A stretch of 64,000 bases of DNA from the NCBI GenBank assembly GCA_024305745.1, contig JAHRBS010000010.1, forward strand, positions 1,433,501-1,497,500, given 5' to 3'. This document shows, piece by piece, positions 10,401 to 20,327 of the stretch. The notes beneath the pieces are model-generated. The model did no database searches, was not told the DNA's origin, and saw nothing but the letters and a program-made list of their open reading frames with translations. The position numbers and the translations under genes were made by a program. The DNA is from Polyporus tsugae. Lineage: Eukaryota > Basidiomycota > Agaricomycetes > Polyporales > Polyporaceae. Numbering within the stretch: the first letter of the stretch is position 1; the number at the start of each line of letters is the position of its first letter.

Positions 10401-11113
10401 TCAATTCCGCGTCTGCGCACGCACCCGCGGGTCGCCACGCTCGCTTCGTTTGCGGAGCTTCTCTTGTCGTTTGCTCAGAGTCTCCTTCCCAGTGTCAGCT
10501 TCGCCCTCCACGGATGCAGACGGGCCTCCAGAGCGTCCCAGGAAAAAAGGGGAGACGACTCCGCTCCAGAGCTTAAAGACGGCATATAGCGGAATCTGGA
10601 ACGGCACACGCCGGCCACGACATGCGTGAGCTCTCGTCCACGCCGCAACGGGAGAGATGAAGGACGACGACTCACGATGAGGTACAACCACCAGACCCAC
10701 GTCCCGAAGGCGCCGCTGCCGATCTGGCATGCCCAGGTGATGTACACAACGTCGAAGCACCACTCAACGACGCCCGGGTGGGAGAGGTCCTCCCCGGCAG
10801 AGATGAGAGCGCCGGTCGTCGGGTCGCGCCGCGCGGAACCGATGCGCTCGAGGTAGCGCGAGAGAAAGACGGAGGGGACCAGCGAGAGCGCGTACACCCA
10901 GAACGCGAGCGTCGTCGGCCGGAGCGAGGCGGGGCGGAAGAAGAGGCGGAGGAGGAGCGAGAGCGCGCACGAGACGAGCAGGCCCAGCCGGAGGTTCTTG
11001 ATAGTGTCTGCGTTTTGTTGCGCTGGAGGGCGCGAGGAAGGGTCAGCAGAGCAGATCGTGGACGGGACGGGAGACGATGGCGTACCGGTGCGTTTGGCGG
11101 AGGCGTTCGCCAT
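10401..11113 (-). CDS. SND2: TMEM208/SND2-family ER membrane protein
   Basis: ER protein of the SND targeting route, which helps insert membrane proteins independently of SRP and GET. The start is the ATG at 11113, MANASAKRT, and a short intron (donor gtacgcc, acceptor ccctccag) joins it to AQQNADTIKNLRLGLLVS. Hydrophobic helices follow: LLRLFF, TLAFWVYALSLVPSVFL and VVEWCFDVVYITWACQIG with FGTWVWWLYLI. A second intron separates this from VPFQIPLYAVFKLWSGVVSP-FF, the family hallmark, and a basic tail LSKRQEKLRKRSERGD. Length and topology fit TMEM208. An apparent upstream extension of the frame to 11218 has no support. Confidence 0.88.
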
Positions 11114-11306
11114 GGTGGAGGACTGGAGGTAGTGGACAGCAAGCTTGGAGGAATCGAGGCGATCGACGCGAGGCATTTGAGCGCTTTCACCGCGCCGCAC
11201 CTCCGAGCGTTTACCCACTTCTTGTGCAGACGCCTCCTGCGTTGTTCAGATGTCCTTGGCAGTCCCCAGCTGTGGGAGTTCATTTCGCCTCTTGGTTGCG
11301 CAAAAT

Positions 11307-13817
11307 GTACGCAAGCTCGTCCAAAAACCCTGAAGACCTGGTCCAGCCTGCCGTTCAGGCAAATAAGGAGCACCAATACGCGCTCAAGGTCTACGCGGAA
11401 CGCTTGGAGGCGGAGCTGGAACATTTGGACAAGCTACTGGTAAATGCTTGCATTTAGGCTTGGGTCACGCTTGTCTGCTGAGGTGCTTTACAGGCCGCTA
11501 CAGAGGTATCGGACGACGATGAGGAAGAGGTGCTGGTAGTGAACTCCGGAGGGAACGTTTTCATCCCTGGGGCGGCTAAGCCCAGAGGTTTGGTCCCTTT
11601 GAACATGTTAATGGACGAGGCACGTTCCCGTCGAATCGTATAGGCTATATTTCTCACTCTCATATAGAGTTCTCCGTTCTACTCTGACGCTACCAGACGG
11701 CAGCGCTACGAGAGTTTCACGGTCTCGCATCCAAGTGCGTTTTCAGCTCCGGCCTTACTCCCGTTCACTCCTGACCAAGCATTACCTTAGTGAAGGCTCA
11801 AGAGCTTGAAGCATTGGCCGACGCGGTCCGTTCCGAAAATTATCGATTGCATGCATTAGATGCACAATCACGGTCAGCACGTCTGCAACCGGTCTGGGCT
11901 TCACTGAGTTTACGAGCCACACAGCGGGGTTCCTCCCTTCCTGTCCATGAACGAGCCACCCCCTGACTTCAACACGAACAGAGATGGCATCGACTGGGAG
12001 CGCGTCGCACAGAAGGTGCGTCTTGTACTACCTACTTACTTTCTAAGCTCCGCCGACGAGCTTAATAGGTGTCCTCTGCGAGCACGATCGTACAACGGAC
12101 GGCTAAAGACTGTGAGATCCGCTGGTTAGGCGAGCGCCATCCGCAATTCAATGATGCTCAATGGACGCAGTCAGAGATCGCCAAGGTCAAAGAGCTCGTT
12201 GGCGGCGCGCGCGAAGGCGAGGTCGACTGGACCGAGATAGCTGAGAAGCTCGGAGTGCGTTAATGACATTATCTGGCCTATGCGCTTATCAGTTAATTTG
12301 CTCTTGGCTAGACCGGCCGCACACCAGTGGACTGTATGCGTCATGCCATTACGAGGAGGACACATACGTGGACGCCTCATGCAGATAGACGGCTCTTAGA
12401 GGCCATCGACATGTACGGGACTGACAGCTGGGCTCTCGGTATGTTTGCCTCCTCCATGTTCTCCGTCAAAACCCAATTAAGCTCCGCCCTTTTGGCGCAG
12501 TGGCACGAACGGTCTCGGAGGACGCCACCGGTGCACAATGCCAAAACCGTTACCTGCGGACGCTCGATCCTACTCTCAAGCGAGGTCCATGGACGCCAGA
12601 CGAAGATGAGCATCTGCGCCGTGCCGCCGCCGTCTATGGGCACTCGTGGGTCGATGTCGCGGCGTTCGTCGAGGGTCGCAACAACGAGCAGTGTCGCGAG
12701 AGGTACCAGGAGTACTTAAACCCCTCCGTGACTAAGGGCAGATGGACAGAAGACCAGGACTCTGCTCTCCTGAAAGCTGTTGAACAAGTCGGAGAGGGAA
12801 AGTGGAAGGAAATCAGTCGGGTGCTGAACGTCGGACGGACGGACAACATGGTATGGCCCAAAACTGCTTCTTAAAATCATTGCTGATGTATCTGTACCTG
12901 TGTAACAGTGTCGATTGCGCTACGCAGTGCTGATGAAACGAAACAAGGCTGAAACAGCGTCCCCAGGCCCTTCAGCTGCCGCGAGTGTGATATCGTCCCG
13001 CCGTTCGACGCCTGCAGAGACAGGAGGAGCCTCCCAGATTCTCATCCTCCACCCCGAGTCGTACTATTCGCGTTCCTCTACCAGTACGCCTGCTCCAGCG
13101 CTCGCACCAGCACCGGCATCAGCACTGGCATTGGCATCAGAATCAGCACCAACTTCAGCCCCTCAGGCTAAGCCCAAGCCAAAACCCAGAGCACGCCGCA
13201 AACAGCCTACCCCAGAGGATATCAGCAGAGCCGCAAGCAACCTTGGTGCTGCAGGACCATCGACTCCAACTCAACGAGAACAGCCTACCCCAGAGACGCG
13301 CCATGAAGCCAGCGAACCCGAGTCTACTGAAGGTGGCTCGAAGCGGCCAGCGTCCAGCGCAAGAGGAGAGGAGGGGCGACCCAATAAGCGACAACGAACG
13401 GTGCAACCGGAAACCACGGCGACGGAGGAGGCCATGGAACACATTGTGATGGAGGACGCTCTTTCCGCTGCCGAACCTGCTCAGCCTGAGGGCGCCCAGG
13501 AGGTTGAGACACAGAGTGCTCTTGCTACTCCAGGACGTGGAAGGGGTAGGGGAAGGGGTAGAGGGAGGGGTCGCGGAAGTGGGAGGGGTCGAAGCAGACC
13601 GTTCGGGCGGAAATCTGATGCAGGTCGAGGTGAAGAGGAGGATGTCAGCGGCGACATCGCGGTGGATGTCTCCGTAGCTCAACCTGAGCCGGGTTCGTCA
13701 GCAGGTCCACCTCTTGGAAGGAGATCGACCGCTTCCGCGCCGACGAGGCGACAACCACCTAGAGCGGCCAACAAAGCGTCTCGTCCCGAGACGCAGGAGG
13801 AGGATGATGCACCCTGA
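11307..13817 (+). CDS. multi-Myb-repeat DNA-binding protein, SNAPC4 (SNAP190)-like
   Basis: Likely nuclear DNA-binding protein; SNAPC4 is the large subunit of the complex that recognises the snRNA proximal sequence element. Short N-terminal exons carry a coiled segment (HQYALKVYAERLEAELEHLD) and PPFLSMNEPPPDFN. Then come at least four Myb/SANT repeats: IDWERVAQKV..CEIRWL; FNDAQWTQSEIAKVKELV..DWTEIAEKLG; RTHTWTPHADRRLLEAI..CQNRYL; RGPWTPDEDEHLRRAA..CRERYQEYL; KGRWTEDQDSALLKAVEQVG..CRLRYAV. The C-terminal third is low complexity, with Pro/Ala repeats, a PNKRQR basic patch and a GRGRGRG run near 13539-13597 resembling AT-hook/RGG sequence. About nine exons; one intron (11620-11667) begins with GC. 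The tail differs from animal SNAPC4, so Bas1/Reb1-type activators are a weaker alternative. Confidence 0.8.
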
Positions 13818-13933
13818 TCTCATGTCGATTGCCCCTAGTTGCCGTACAGCGATGACAGGATGGCATTTGCACAATACAGTATCTTACAAGCGGTAAAGAC
13901 GAATGTAGCGATGCGAAATCAAGTTCCAAGTGG

Positions 13934-14941
13934 TTATGATAACTTCCAACGCTTGCGAGGATGTGTCGCAGCTTCCCAATTGACTGTTGCTCCTAGTAGC
14001 TCGGCATCCTCGGTCGTGCTGTCTTCTGTAGCGAGTAGCAGGTTCTTCAAGGACTCTTGCACGAGAGCGGCGTTCTTGAGTTTCTTCTCCAGAGACGGCA
14101 ATGCAGCTTTCTTGGGCGGGGATATCTACGATGCAAGATAAAATCGTTGATTGACTCCACAATTCTGTAGGTACTTACCGGCGTCCTGAGGTATGTGTGC
14201 TTTGGAGGCAACGGAGGTACGTAGTGGGGAAGGGGTCGGAGTGTCATGGGGATTGCGGGGGATACACCCTCTTCGTCAGAGCTCAGCAGTTCCGGCGACG
14301 GGGAGCGAGACGGCGGCGGTAATAGAGCAACAGGACCTTCGCCACCTGTAGCCAGACGCAAACCACTTCAGAATGGAGAATGTTGGAGAGACCTCGCTGA
14401 GTAACGTACCTCGCTTTCTCTTACGAGACTTCCTGGACAGGCGACGCATCTCGCTCGACTCTAGATTGTAATCATCGGACGCGGAAAGGAGGTCGGTGAC
14501 CACGGGTTTAGCACGGTTTGCCAGATTCGCGTATTCGTGCGCGCGCTCGTATAATTGCTGTATGACTGAACTTGGATTGAGCATACAGCCACACTCGCGT
14601 GCCAAAACAGACTCACATGAAGCCAACTCCAACTCCAGCCTTCTCATTGCCCCGCCCTCTGCTGACTCAAAGCCAGCGTCGCGCATTTCCATGGATATCA
14701 GACGCTGGAGAGCCTTGGAAGCAAGCTCTGAGGAAACTCCGGAGATCTCAGGTGCGGTCGGTGGTCTTCCTTGAGGGTAAGCGGACGCGCCGGCAGGATC
14801 GAATGTGTAGCCCGCTGCTCCAGGGCGCGGAGGGTAGCCTGGGTAGTACCCTGCGGTGTATCCATACGTGGCTGCGGGTGCTGCAGCAGGATAGGATTGA
14901 TAGCCTGGTGTCTGCGCGTGTGGAGGGTAGTGGTGAGCCAT
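13934..14941 (-). CDS. TAF8: TFIID subunit TAF8
   Basis: Component of TFIID that pairs with TAF10 through a histone fold. After a Pro/Tyr/Ala-rich N-terminus (ATYGYTAGYYPGYPP) comes the histone-fold region SSELASKALQRLISMEM, FESAEGGAMRRLELEL, then after an intron FIQQLYERAHEYANLANRAK-P and DLLSASDDYNLESSE. A basic stretch (RLSRKSRKRKR) leads to the TAF8 C-terminal signature LRPLPHYVPPLPPKHTYLRT-P and, past a third intron, a helical end PKKAALPSLEKKLKNAALVQ. The stop is at 13934-13936. The gene is convergent with the Myb gene (116 bases) and divergent from riboflavin kinase (254 bases between starts). The N-terminal Tyr/Pro region looks disordered. Confidence 0.85.
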
Positions 14942-15195
14942 GGTGGCGGAAGCAAAGTCGCGCGTGTACGGGCAGGCGCCGTCGGGGCAGATGTCGGGAT
15001 GATTCCGGTCAACTCGGCACCGTCTGACGCGCCGCTGAGGCAGCTGCACTCACGCTTGTCTGGTTCCCTCATCGCCTTCCCTACCTAAGGGCCTTATTTA
15101 TAAACCCACGATATCCCCGCACACCCTTCTGTATCGCTATCACCGCATCCTGTTGTGCTTCTACCACCTCCCTAACTTATCACTATTGTGCAACG

Positions 15196-15933
15196 ATGGG
15201 CCTCGAGGAACGACCAACCATGCTCATAGGCACCGAATCCTACCGCTCAAGCCGCCCGGAGATAGTCGGCCCAGAGATGCCCCAGCCACCGTTCCCGATA
15301 TTCATGTCTGGCGCGGTACAACGGGGCTTTGGACGGGGTGGGAAGGACTTAGGCTGTCCAACGGGTGAGTCAAGGGAATTATCGCAGAGTGACCCAGACT
15401 AACCTCTATCATGCAGCAAATCTACCCGACGAGAGCATCATCCCTATGAGCTCTGTAACAAAGACTGGCGTATACTATGGCTACGCTCAAGTGTCCAGGG
15501 AACGTGATGGGAAGATCATTCTTCTTGAAGAGGACGGGAGGGTGCTTCCCATGGTTATGAGCCTTGGGTGGAATCCATTCTACAAGAACGAGAGAATGTC
15601 CGCGGTACGTTCAATACCCTGTCGATCAGGCGACACCGGCTGACCATCTCATCTAGGAAATCCATGTCATGCATAATTTCCGCAGTGACTTCTACGGGCA
15701 TGACATGAAAGTGATGGTTCTTGGCTATATCCGCCCGGAACTGGATTATATCTCGCGAGGTCTGTTTTGCGGTTGTGGAGTGTATTTCATGGCACTGATC
15801 ATATACTACAGAGGCTTTGATAGAAGATATTGAGACCGACAAGCACGTTGCCCTCAAATCCATAGCACGGGCAGGATACCAACAATTCGAGTCAGACTCT
15901 TTCTTCAGCAACCCGAATCAGCATAGACTATAA
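15196..15933 (+). CDS. FMN1: riboflavin kinase
   Basis: Transfers phosphate from ATP to riboflavin to give FMN. The flavokinase beta-barrel motifs are all present: FMSGAVQRGFGRGGKDLGCP followed by TANLPDE (the G-x-x-x-G-CPTAN nucleotide/Mg site, split by an intron near 15365-15416), TGVYYGYAQV, LPMVMSLGWNPFYKN, and after another intron EIHVMHNFRSDFYGHDM (the catalytic Glu region) with VLGYIRPE. The C-terminal helix is LIEDIETDKHVALKSIA. About 180 residues with three introns, standard for a monofunctional fungal enzyme without a fused FAD synthetase. A leader peptide like that of yeast Fmn1 is not obvious. Confidence 0.93.
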
Positions 15934-16306
15934 CGTTGCGCACGCGTGTCGGTTAGATTGTCATGAATAGATGTCCTTGCAATGTTAACGTTCGTCGGGG
16001 GTTCATAGAACCAGACCCCGACTGTTATCTTAGAATTCAGCTCGTATGATGGTGCTTTTGTCTTTTTTTTCGTGGACATCGTAGTGTGTTCGCCGTCTCA
16101 TCTTCATTTTATCCATGCAAGATATGACCACCTCCATGTCTGACATAGGTCTAGGCCGGTGAGGGAGGAAGGTACTTGACGAGTATAATTTATGGACCCT
16201 CCAAATTGGGAAGGTTTCGGGTTCTGCCGGGGGCATTCCCATGCAGCCACCGCGCTTACAATTGCACGTTGAACTCCTCTCTTCTCAACACCCAAGGTCA
16301 TCAGTC
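15934..16306. other. intergenic region between FMN1 and CWC21
   Basis: No gene seen. A T-rich tract (ttttttttcgtgg) lies near 16063-16076. Confidence 0.45.
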
Positions 16307-17634
16307 ATGTACAACGGTATAGGTCTCACAACTCCTCGGGGAAGGTGCGTAGAACATGTGATATCTCTTGACAACGTAACTGACCACCGTTATCTCAGTG
16401 GCACCAATGGATACGTGGTGCGGAACCTGTCAGCGGTGCGGTCCTACCAGAGTGTCCAGGACCGGGCCAGCGCATGGGATCTCGCCCCACCCAAACACAG
16501 GGAACCCGATGCCGAAATACTGGAGCATGAAAGGAAGCGTAAGGTGGAGGTCAAGTGTCTGGAGCTGCAGCTTCAGCTGGAGGAGGACGGGTATGTTCAT
16601 GTTCGTTGGTGCATTGTGTGACGCCTTGCTCACCTCACGTCAGTTTGGACGAGGACAAGATCGAAGAGCAAGTCAACGAGTTGCGCACGAAGCTTCTTGC
16701 GGAAGCTGCCGCTCTAGTCCCAAACGCAAAAGCCCTCAAGTCGTCGGACACTCATGCCATCGCCGCGGCAAAGAAGGACGAGTTGAACAAAATGGCTCGC
16801 GCGTTGGGCACCCGCAGCGACTACACTGAAGGAGACGCCTTTGACAGGGAGAAGCAGGAGGAACAGAGGATTCGCAGGATGGCAGTAAGGGAAGAAAGAG
16901 ATCGGCAGAGAGACGAGGAGCGGGCGAAGATGCTGGCCCAGAAGGAGAAGTGGGAGGCCGAGCGCAAGGAGAAGGATCGTCTGCGGCGACGGGAGGAGGA
17001 TAGGAGGAGGAAGGAAAGGGACGAAGGCTACTCTCGCGGGGATAGGATGCCGCCGCCACCGCCGCTCCCTCCATCTCGCGACCGTGCTGGCAGGGACTAC
17101 CGTGATCGCCGGAGCAGGAGTCGAAGCCCTCGACGCGGTCCTTCTCCTGACGACAATCGCGACTACCGCCGCAGGCGTTCGCCTTCGCCTCCTCGCCGTC
17201 GTGCCTCTTCCCGTTCGCCATCGCCACCCCCGCGCCGTCGTGTCGCCTCTCGTTCGCCATCCTCGCCTCCTGCTCGTACCAGGCGCCGGTTCGAGTCGCG
17301 CTCGCCGTCGCCGCCTCCCCGCGGAAAACGTCCTGCCTCTGTCGAGCCGCCTTCCCGGGGCGAGCGTGGTCTGTCAAGGTCTCCTCCGCCCTATCCGCCA
17401 CGGTCGCCTCCTCGATATGGTCGTGACTCTCGCCGCCGCTCACCGTCTCGGTCGCTGTCGCGCTCTAGGTCGCCCGTGCGGCGTGACCGCTCGCCCCGTG
17501 AGAGGGGCAGGCCAGCGACGCGCTCGCCTTCCCCTCCTCCGGCTGGGGATCATGGGGCGCGTCGTCGTGGGCGTTCGACCTCGAGCGACTCCTCGATGTC
17601 TGTCAGCTCCGGCTCGAGTCGGAGCAGGGACTGA
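16307..17634 (+). CDS. CWC21: spliceosome-associated protein CWC21/SRRM2-type, with RS domain
   Basis: Catalytic-step spliceosome factor. The ATG at 16307 starts the highly conserved N-terminus MYNGIGLTTPRGSGTNGYV-V (joined over an intron 16346-16399), followed by RASAWDLAPPKHREPDAEIL and the cwf21 helix EHERKRKVEVKCLELQLQLE, then a second intron and DEDKIEEQVNELRTKLLAE. A long charged helix (REERDRQRDEERAKMLAQKE) is followed by an Arg/Ser domain of repeated RSPSPPPRRR, as in metazoan SRRM2 and unlike the short yeast Cwc21. An upstream in-frame ATG at 16241 exists, but the conserved peptide begins at 16307. A long open frame on the opposite strand (16736-17443) is a shadow of the RS repeats. 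Confidence 0.9.
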
Positions 17635-17882
17635 GTGCTGAGCATGCTGTAGGTCTTCAGGCCAAAGTGTCTCTCTTATGTGTCTCGTTCACCTGTACAA
17701 TAGGGTACTTGTGCTTCTCGAGTAATTTGTATGTGCAGACGCAAGCCGAGAGTGCCAGACCTGGGATTAATGTCCGTGGTTTGTTGTGGACAAGGCCATC
17801 TTATCAGATAAATTTGTCCGTACCGACCGGCGCGACTGGGCCAGAGCGCCGATTCATTTATGCCCATTGCCTCCGCCGACCA

Positions 17883-20033
17883 TGACTCGCCAGGTTGTAG
17901 TTAGAACGTCGTCCAGCTACGGCCCGACCTTGCTCTTCTTGAATATTTCGTCGACGGACTCCCTGTCTCCAGCACTCCCACCAACGCCAGCGAAGCAGGA
18001 TGCGCGCAATCGCTCGTCACGCCCCGCGCGCACTAATCTGCAACCCAAAACACGCTCTAGGGCCACGATGCATGGCCACGCAGGTACGCCAGTGCCCTCT
18101 TCGCACATTGTAATGCATGCTTATGGTATGTCTGTGACCATTGGCGTAGGTAAATGGCCATGCCCCCTTGCCCGACAAGCCGTGTACGACGTATGCTACG
18201 GCTACCCACCCTGAGGACCCCTCATCCATAACACCCAAGGTTAAGGAGGTGCTCGACCGCTCGAATGCGTACATCCTGCCCGTGTACGCTCGCCCACCTA
18301 TTGTACTCGCTCGCGGAAAGGGGTCGTACGTGTGGGACGTGAACGGGCGGGAGTACCTCGACTTCACCGCCGGCATTGCAGTGAACGCGCTGGGGCATGG
18401 GGATGAAGCCGTCGTCGAGGTGAGCATCTCCGCCAATTTTCCAATGGGAGGGTATTTGTCGCGCCTGGTACAAGGCTGGCTTTCGTGGGAAGGATCTACT
18501 TTTAAATGTGGGATGTGTGTGTATCCCACTTCCCCGCATGTGACTCACGGTTTCGTGGTCATGGTACGTACGGGAAAGCTCGGTCTCTTGAATCATCTTT
18601 CTATGGGCCCGGAAGCATTGAGTCACTGTGCCGACGCTTGGGAATTGTCTGTCGCTTGTGAAACGGGCCGATTGTCATTGGTGCTGACCACGATTACCGA
18701 TGCTAACGTCCTTGTGCAGGTGCTGAAGACCCACGCATCCACCTTACTTCATACGAGTAACGTCTACCACCACGAACAGGCTGGGAAGTTGGCAGAGCTC
18801 CTCATCACCCTTACTCAAAAGGAAGGCGGACTCGGGTTCGCACCGGGCAGCTCGCATGCCCTTACGAACGGCACAAGTGGCGCAAAGGTCTTCTTCTCGA
18901 ACTCGGGAACCGAGGCGAACGAGGGCGCGCTGAAAATTGCACGGAAGGTCGGGAAGGCGCGTTGGGCGGCTGCGACAGGCAAGGCTCAGGACGACCCCTC
19001 CTGCGACAAAACCGAGATCGTGTGCTTTGCGAACGCCTTCCACGGACGGACCATGGGAGCGCTGAGCGTCACTTCTAACCCCAAATACCAGAAGCCGTTC
19101 ACGCCTTTGATCCCGGGAGTAAGGGTTGGGCACCTGAACGACACGGTGGGCTTGGAGAGCTTGATTGGGGAGAAGACGTGCGCAGTCATCGTCGAGCCGG
19201 TTCAGGGCGAAGGTGGCATTCATGCGGCCGATGTGAGCTGGCTGCGGGCACTCAGGAAGCGCTGCGATGAAGTCGGTGCAGTCTTGATCTATGATGAGAT
19301 CCAGGTGAGTCAACGGATTCGGTCATTTCATGCCATCCGAGAGTGGCGCAAGTTACGGAGACTGTGCATACCTATTGCTACCGAGGTACTTATGAGCGGT
19401 TTAGCTGACTGAAACACGTTGTGTCTAGTGTGGACTGTATCGGACTGGCAGTATTTGGGACCATTCCAGCGTTCCGGTCGACGGTCACCCGGACATCGTG
19501 ACCATTGCAAAGCCGCTCGCGAACGGGTACCCAATCGGAGCTGTGCTCATGCGGGATAGCATTGCTGAGGTGATGACCGCCGGTGAGTAAATTCTCAGAG
19601 GGAACATAGCACCCCAGTGGCTAACACAGGATGGTGGGATTCGACAGGCACACACGGTACGACGTTTGGAGGGTCGCCCCTCGCCTGCGCGCTGGGCTAC
19701 CATGTCCTGTCCCGCCTGTCAGATGAGGCGTTTGTGGAGAACATCAAGGAGACGAGCGTGTACTTGCGCGCTCGCTTGGAGTTCTTGACACAATGGTTCC
19801 CCGAGATCCTGGAGGAAAAGGTCCGGGGTCGGGGCCTGATTCTCGGCCTCGGCTTCAAGGATGGTAGTCATCCTGCACGGGTTGTGGAAATGGCGCGGGA
19901 ACGAGGCGTGCTGCTGTTGACGGCTGGGTCGAACGCTGTGAGACTTGTGCCGAGTTTGAACATTGGTGCGGGCGAGGTTGGACACGCTATGGACGTCCTT
20001 GCGAGCTGCCTGGAAGGATTGAGTCGGGAGTGA
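17883..20033 (+). CDS. ARG8: acetylornithine aminotransferase, mitochondrial
   Basis: Class-III PLP aminotransferase of arginine synthesis (N-acetylglutamate semialdehyde to N-acetylornithine). Conserved parts: NAYILPVYARPPIVLARGKG, WDVNGREYLDFTAGIAVNAL-GH, FFSNSGTEANEGALKIAR, CFANAFHGRTMGALSVT, VIVEPVQGEGG, VLIYDEIQCGLYRTG, the PLP lysine in IVTIAKPLANGYPIGAV, and GTTFGGSPLACA. The end is GAGEVGHAMDVLASCLEGL. The 5' end is uncertain: a stop lies directly before the VNGHAPLPDKP exon (18150 on), so an upstream exon is required. The ATG at 17883, in frame with 18068, followed by a donor at 18092, is a workable choice and gives an Arg/Ser-rich possible presequence. Intron 18420-18719 is 300 bases, frame-preserving and stop-free. 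Confidence 0.9.
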
Positions 20034-20129
20034 TTAGGAATAGTACTGTAGTACTGGTATAGATGTACGGCCGGAATCTGTTGCCTGTCATTGTAGGCTT
20101 ATAAGCCGGCTCCTGCGTGTAAGAGTTAG

Positions 20130-20202
20130 CCGGGTCGTATAAACCCGGTCGGGTGTGCAGGCGTTCATTGCTCTCAGGCGATCTTGTGTTGCGTGGGCCA
20201 AT
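20130..20202 (+). promoter_or_regulatory. HEM1 upstream elements: inverted repeat and CCAAT box
   Basis: CCGGGT at 20130-20135 and ACCCGG at 20143-20148 form a perfect 6-base inverted repeat around CGTATAA. A CCAAT pentamer, in the context ggCCAATCA, lies at 20198-20202, 126 bases before the HEM1 ATG. CCAAT boxes bind the Hap2/3/5 complex, which controls heme and respiratory genes in fungi; use of this one is inference. Confidence 0.4.
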
Positions 20203-20327
20203 CATGCGCTGGCCATTTCAGCCCGCGATTCGCCGGTCGCTGCCCATAAGAGGCAGGGGTCCTCCATGCATCTCTCGCTTCAAAGCCTCACCTCCTCCCC
20301 ACTCCTCTGTCCCTCTCGTTAGCAGCC

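Noticed and set aside
10401..11443. 221-codon plus-strand frame opposite the TMEM208-like gene (10778-11443)
   Set aside because: Arg/Glu-rich antisense of a well-supported membrane protein gene.
16736..17443. 235-codon open frame on the minus strand
   Set aside because: It mirrors the RS-repeat codons of CWC21 and has no independent protein character.
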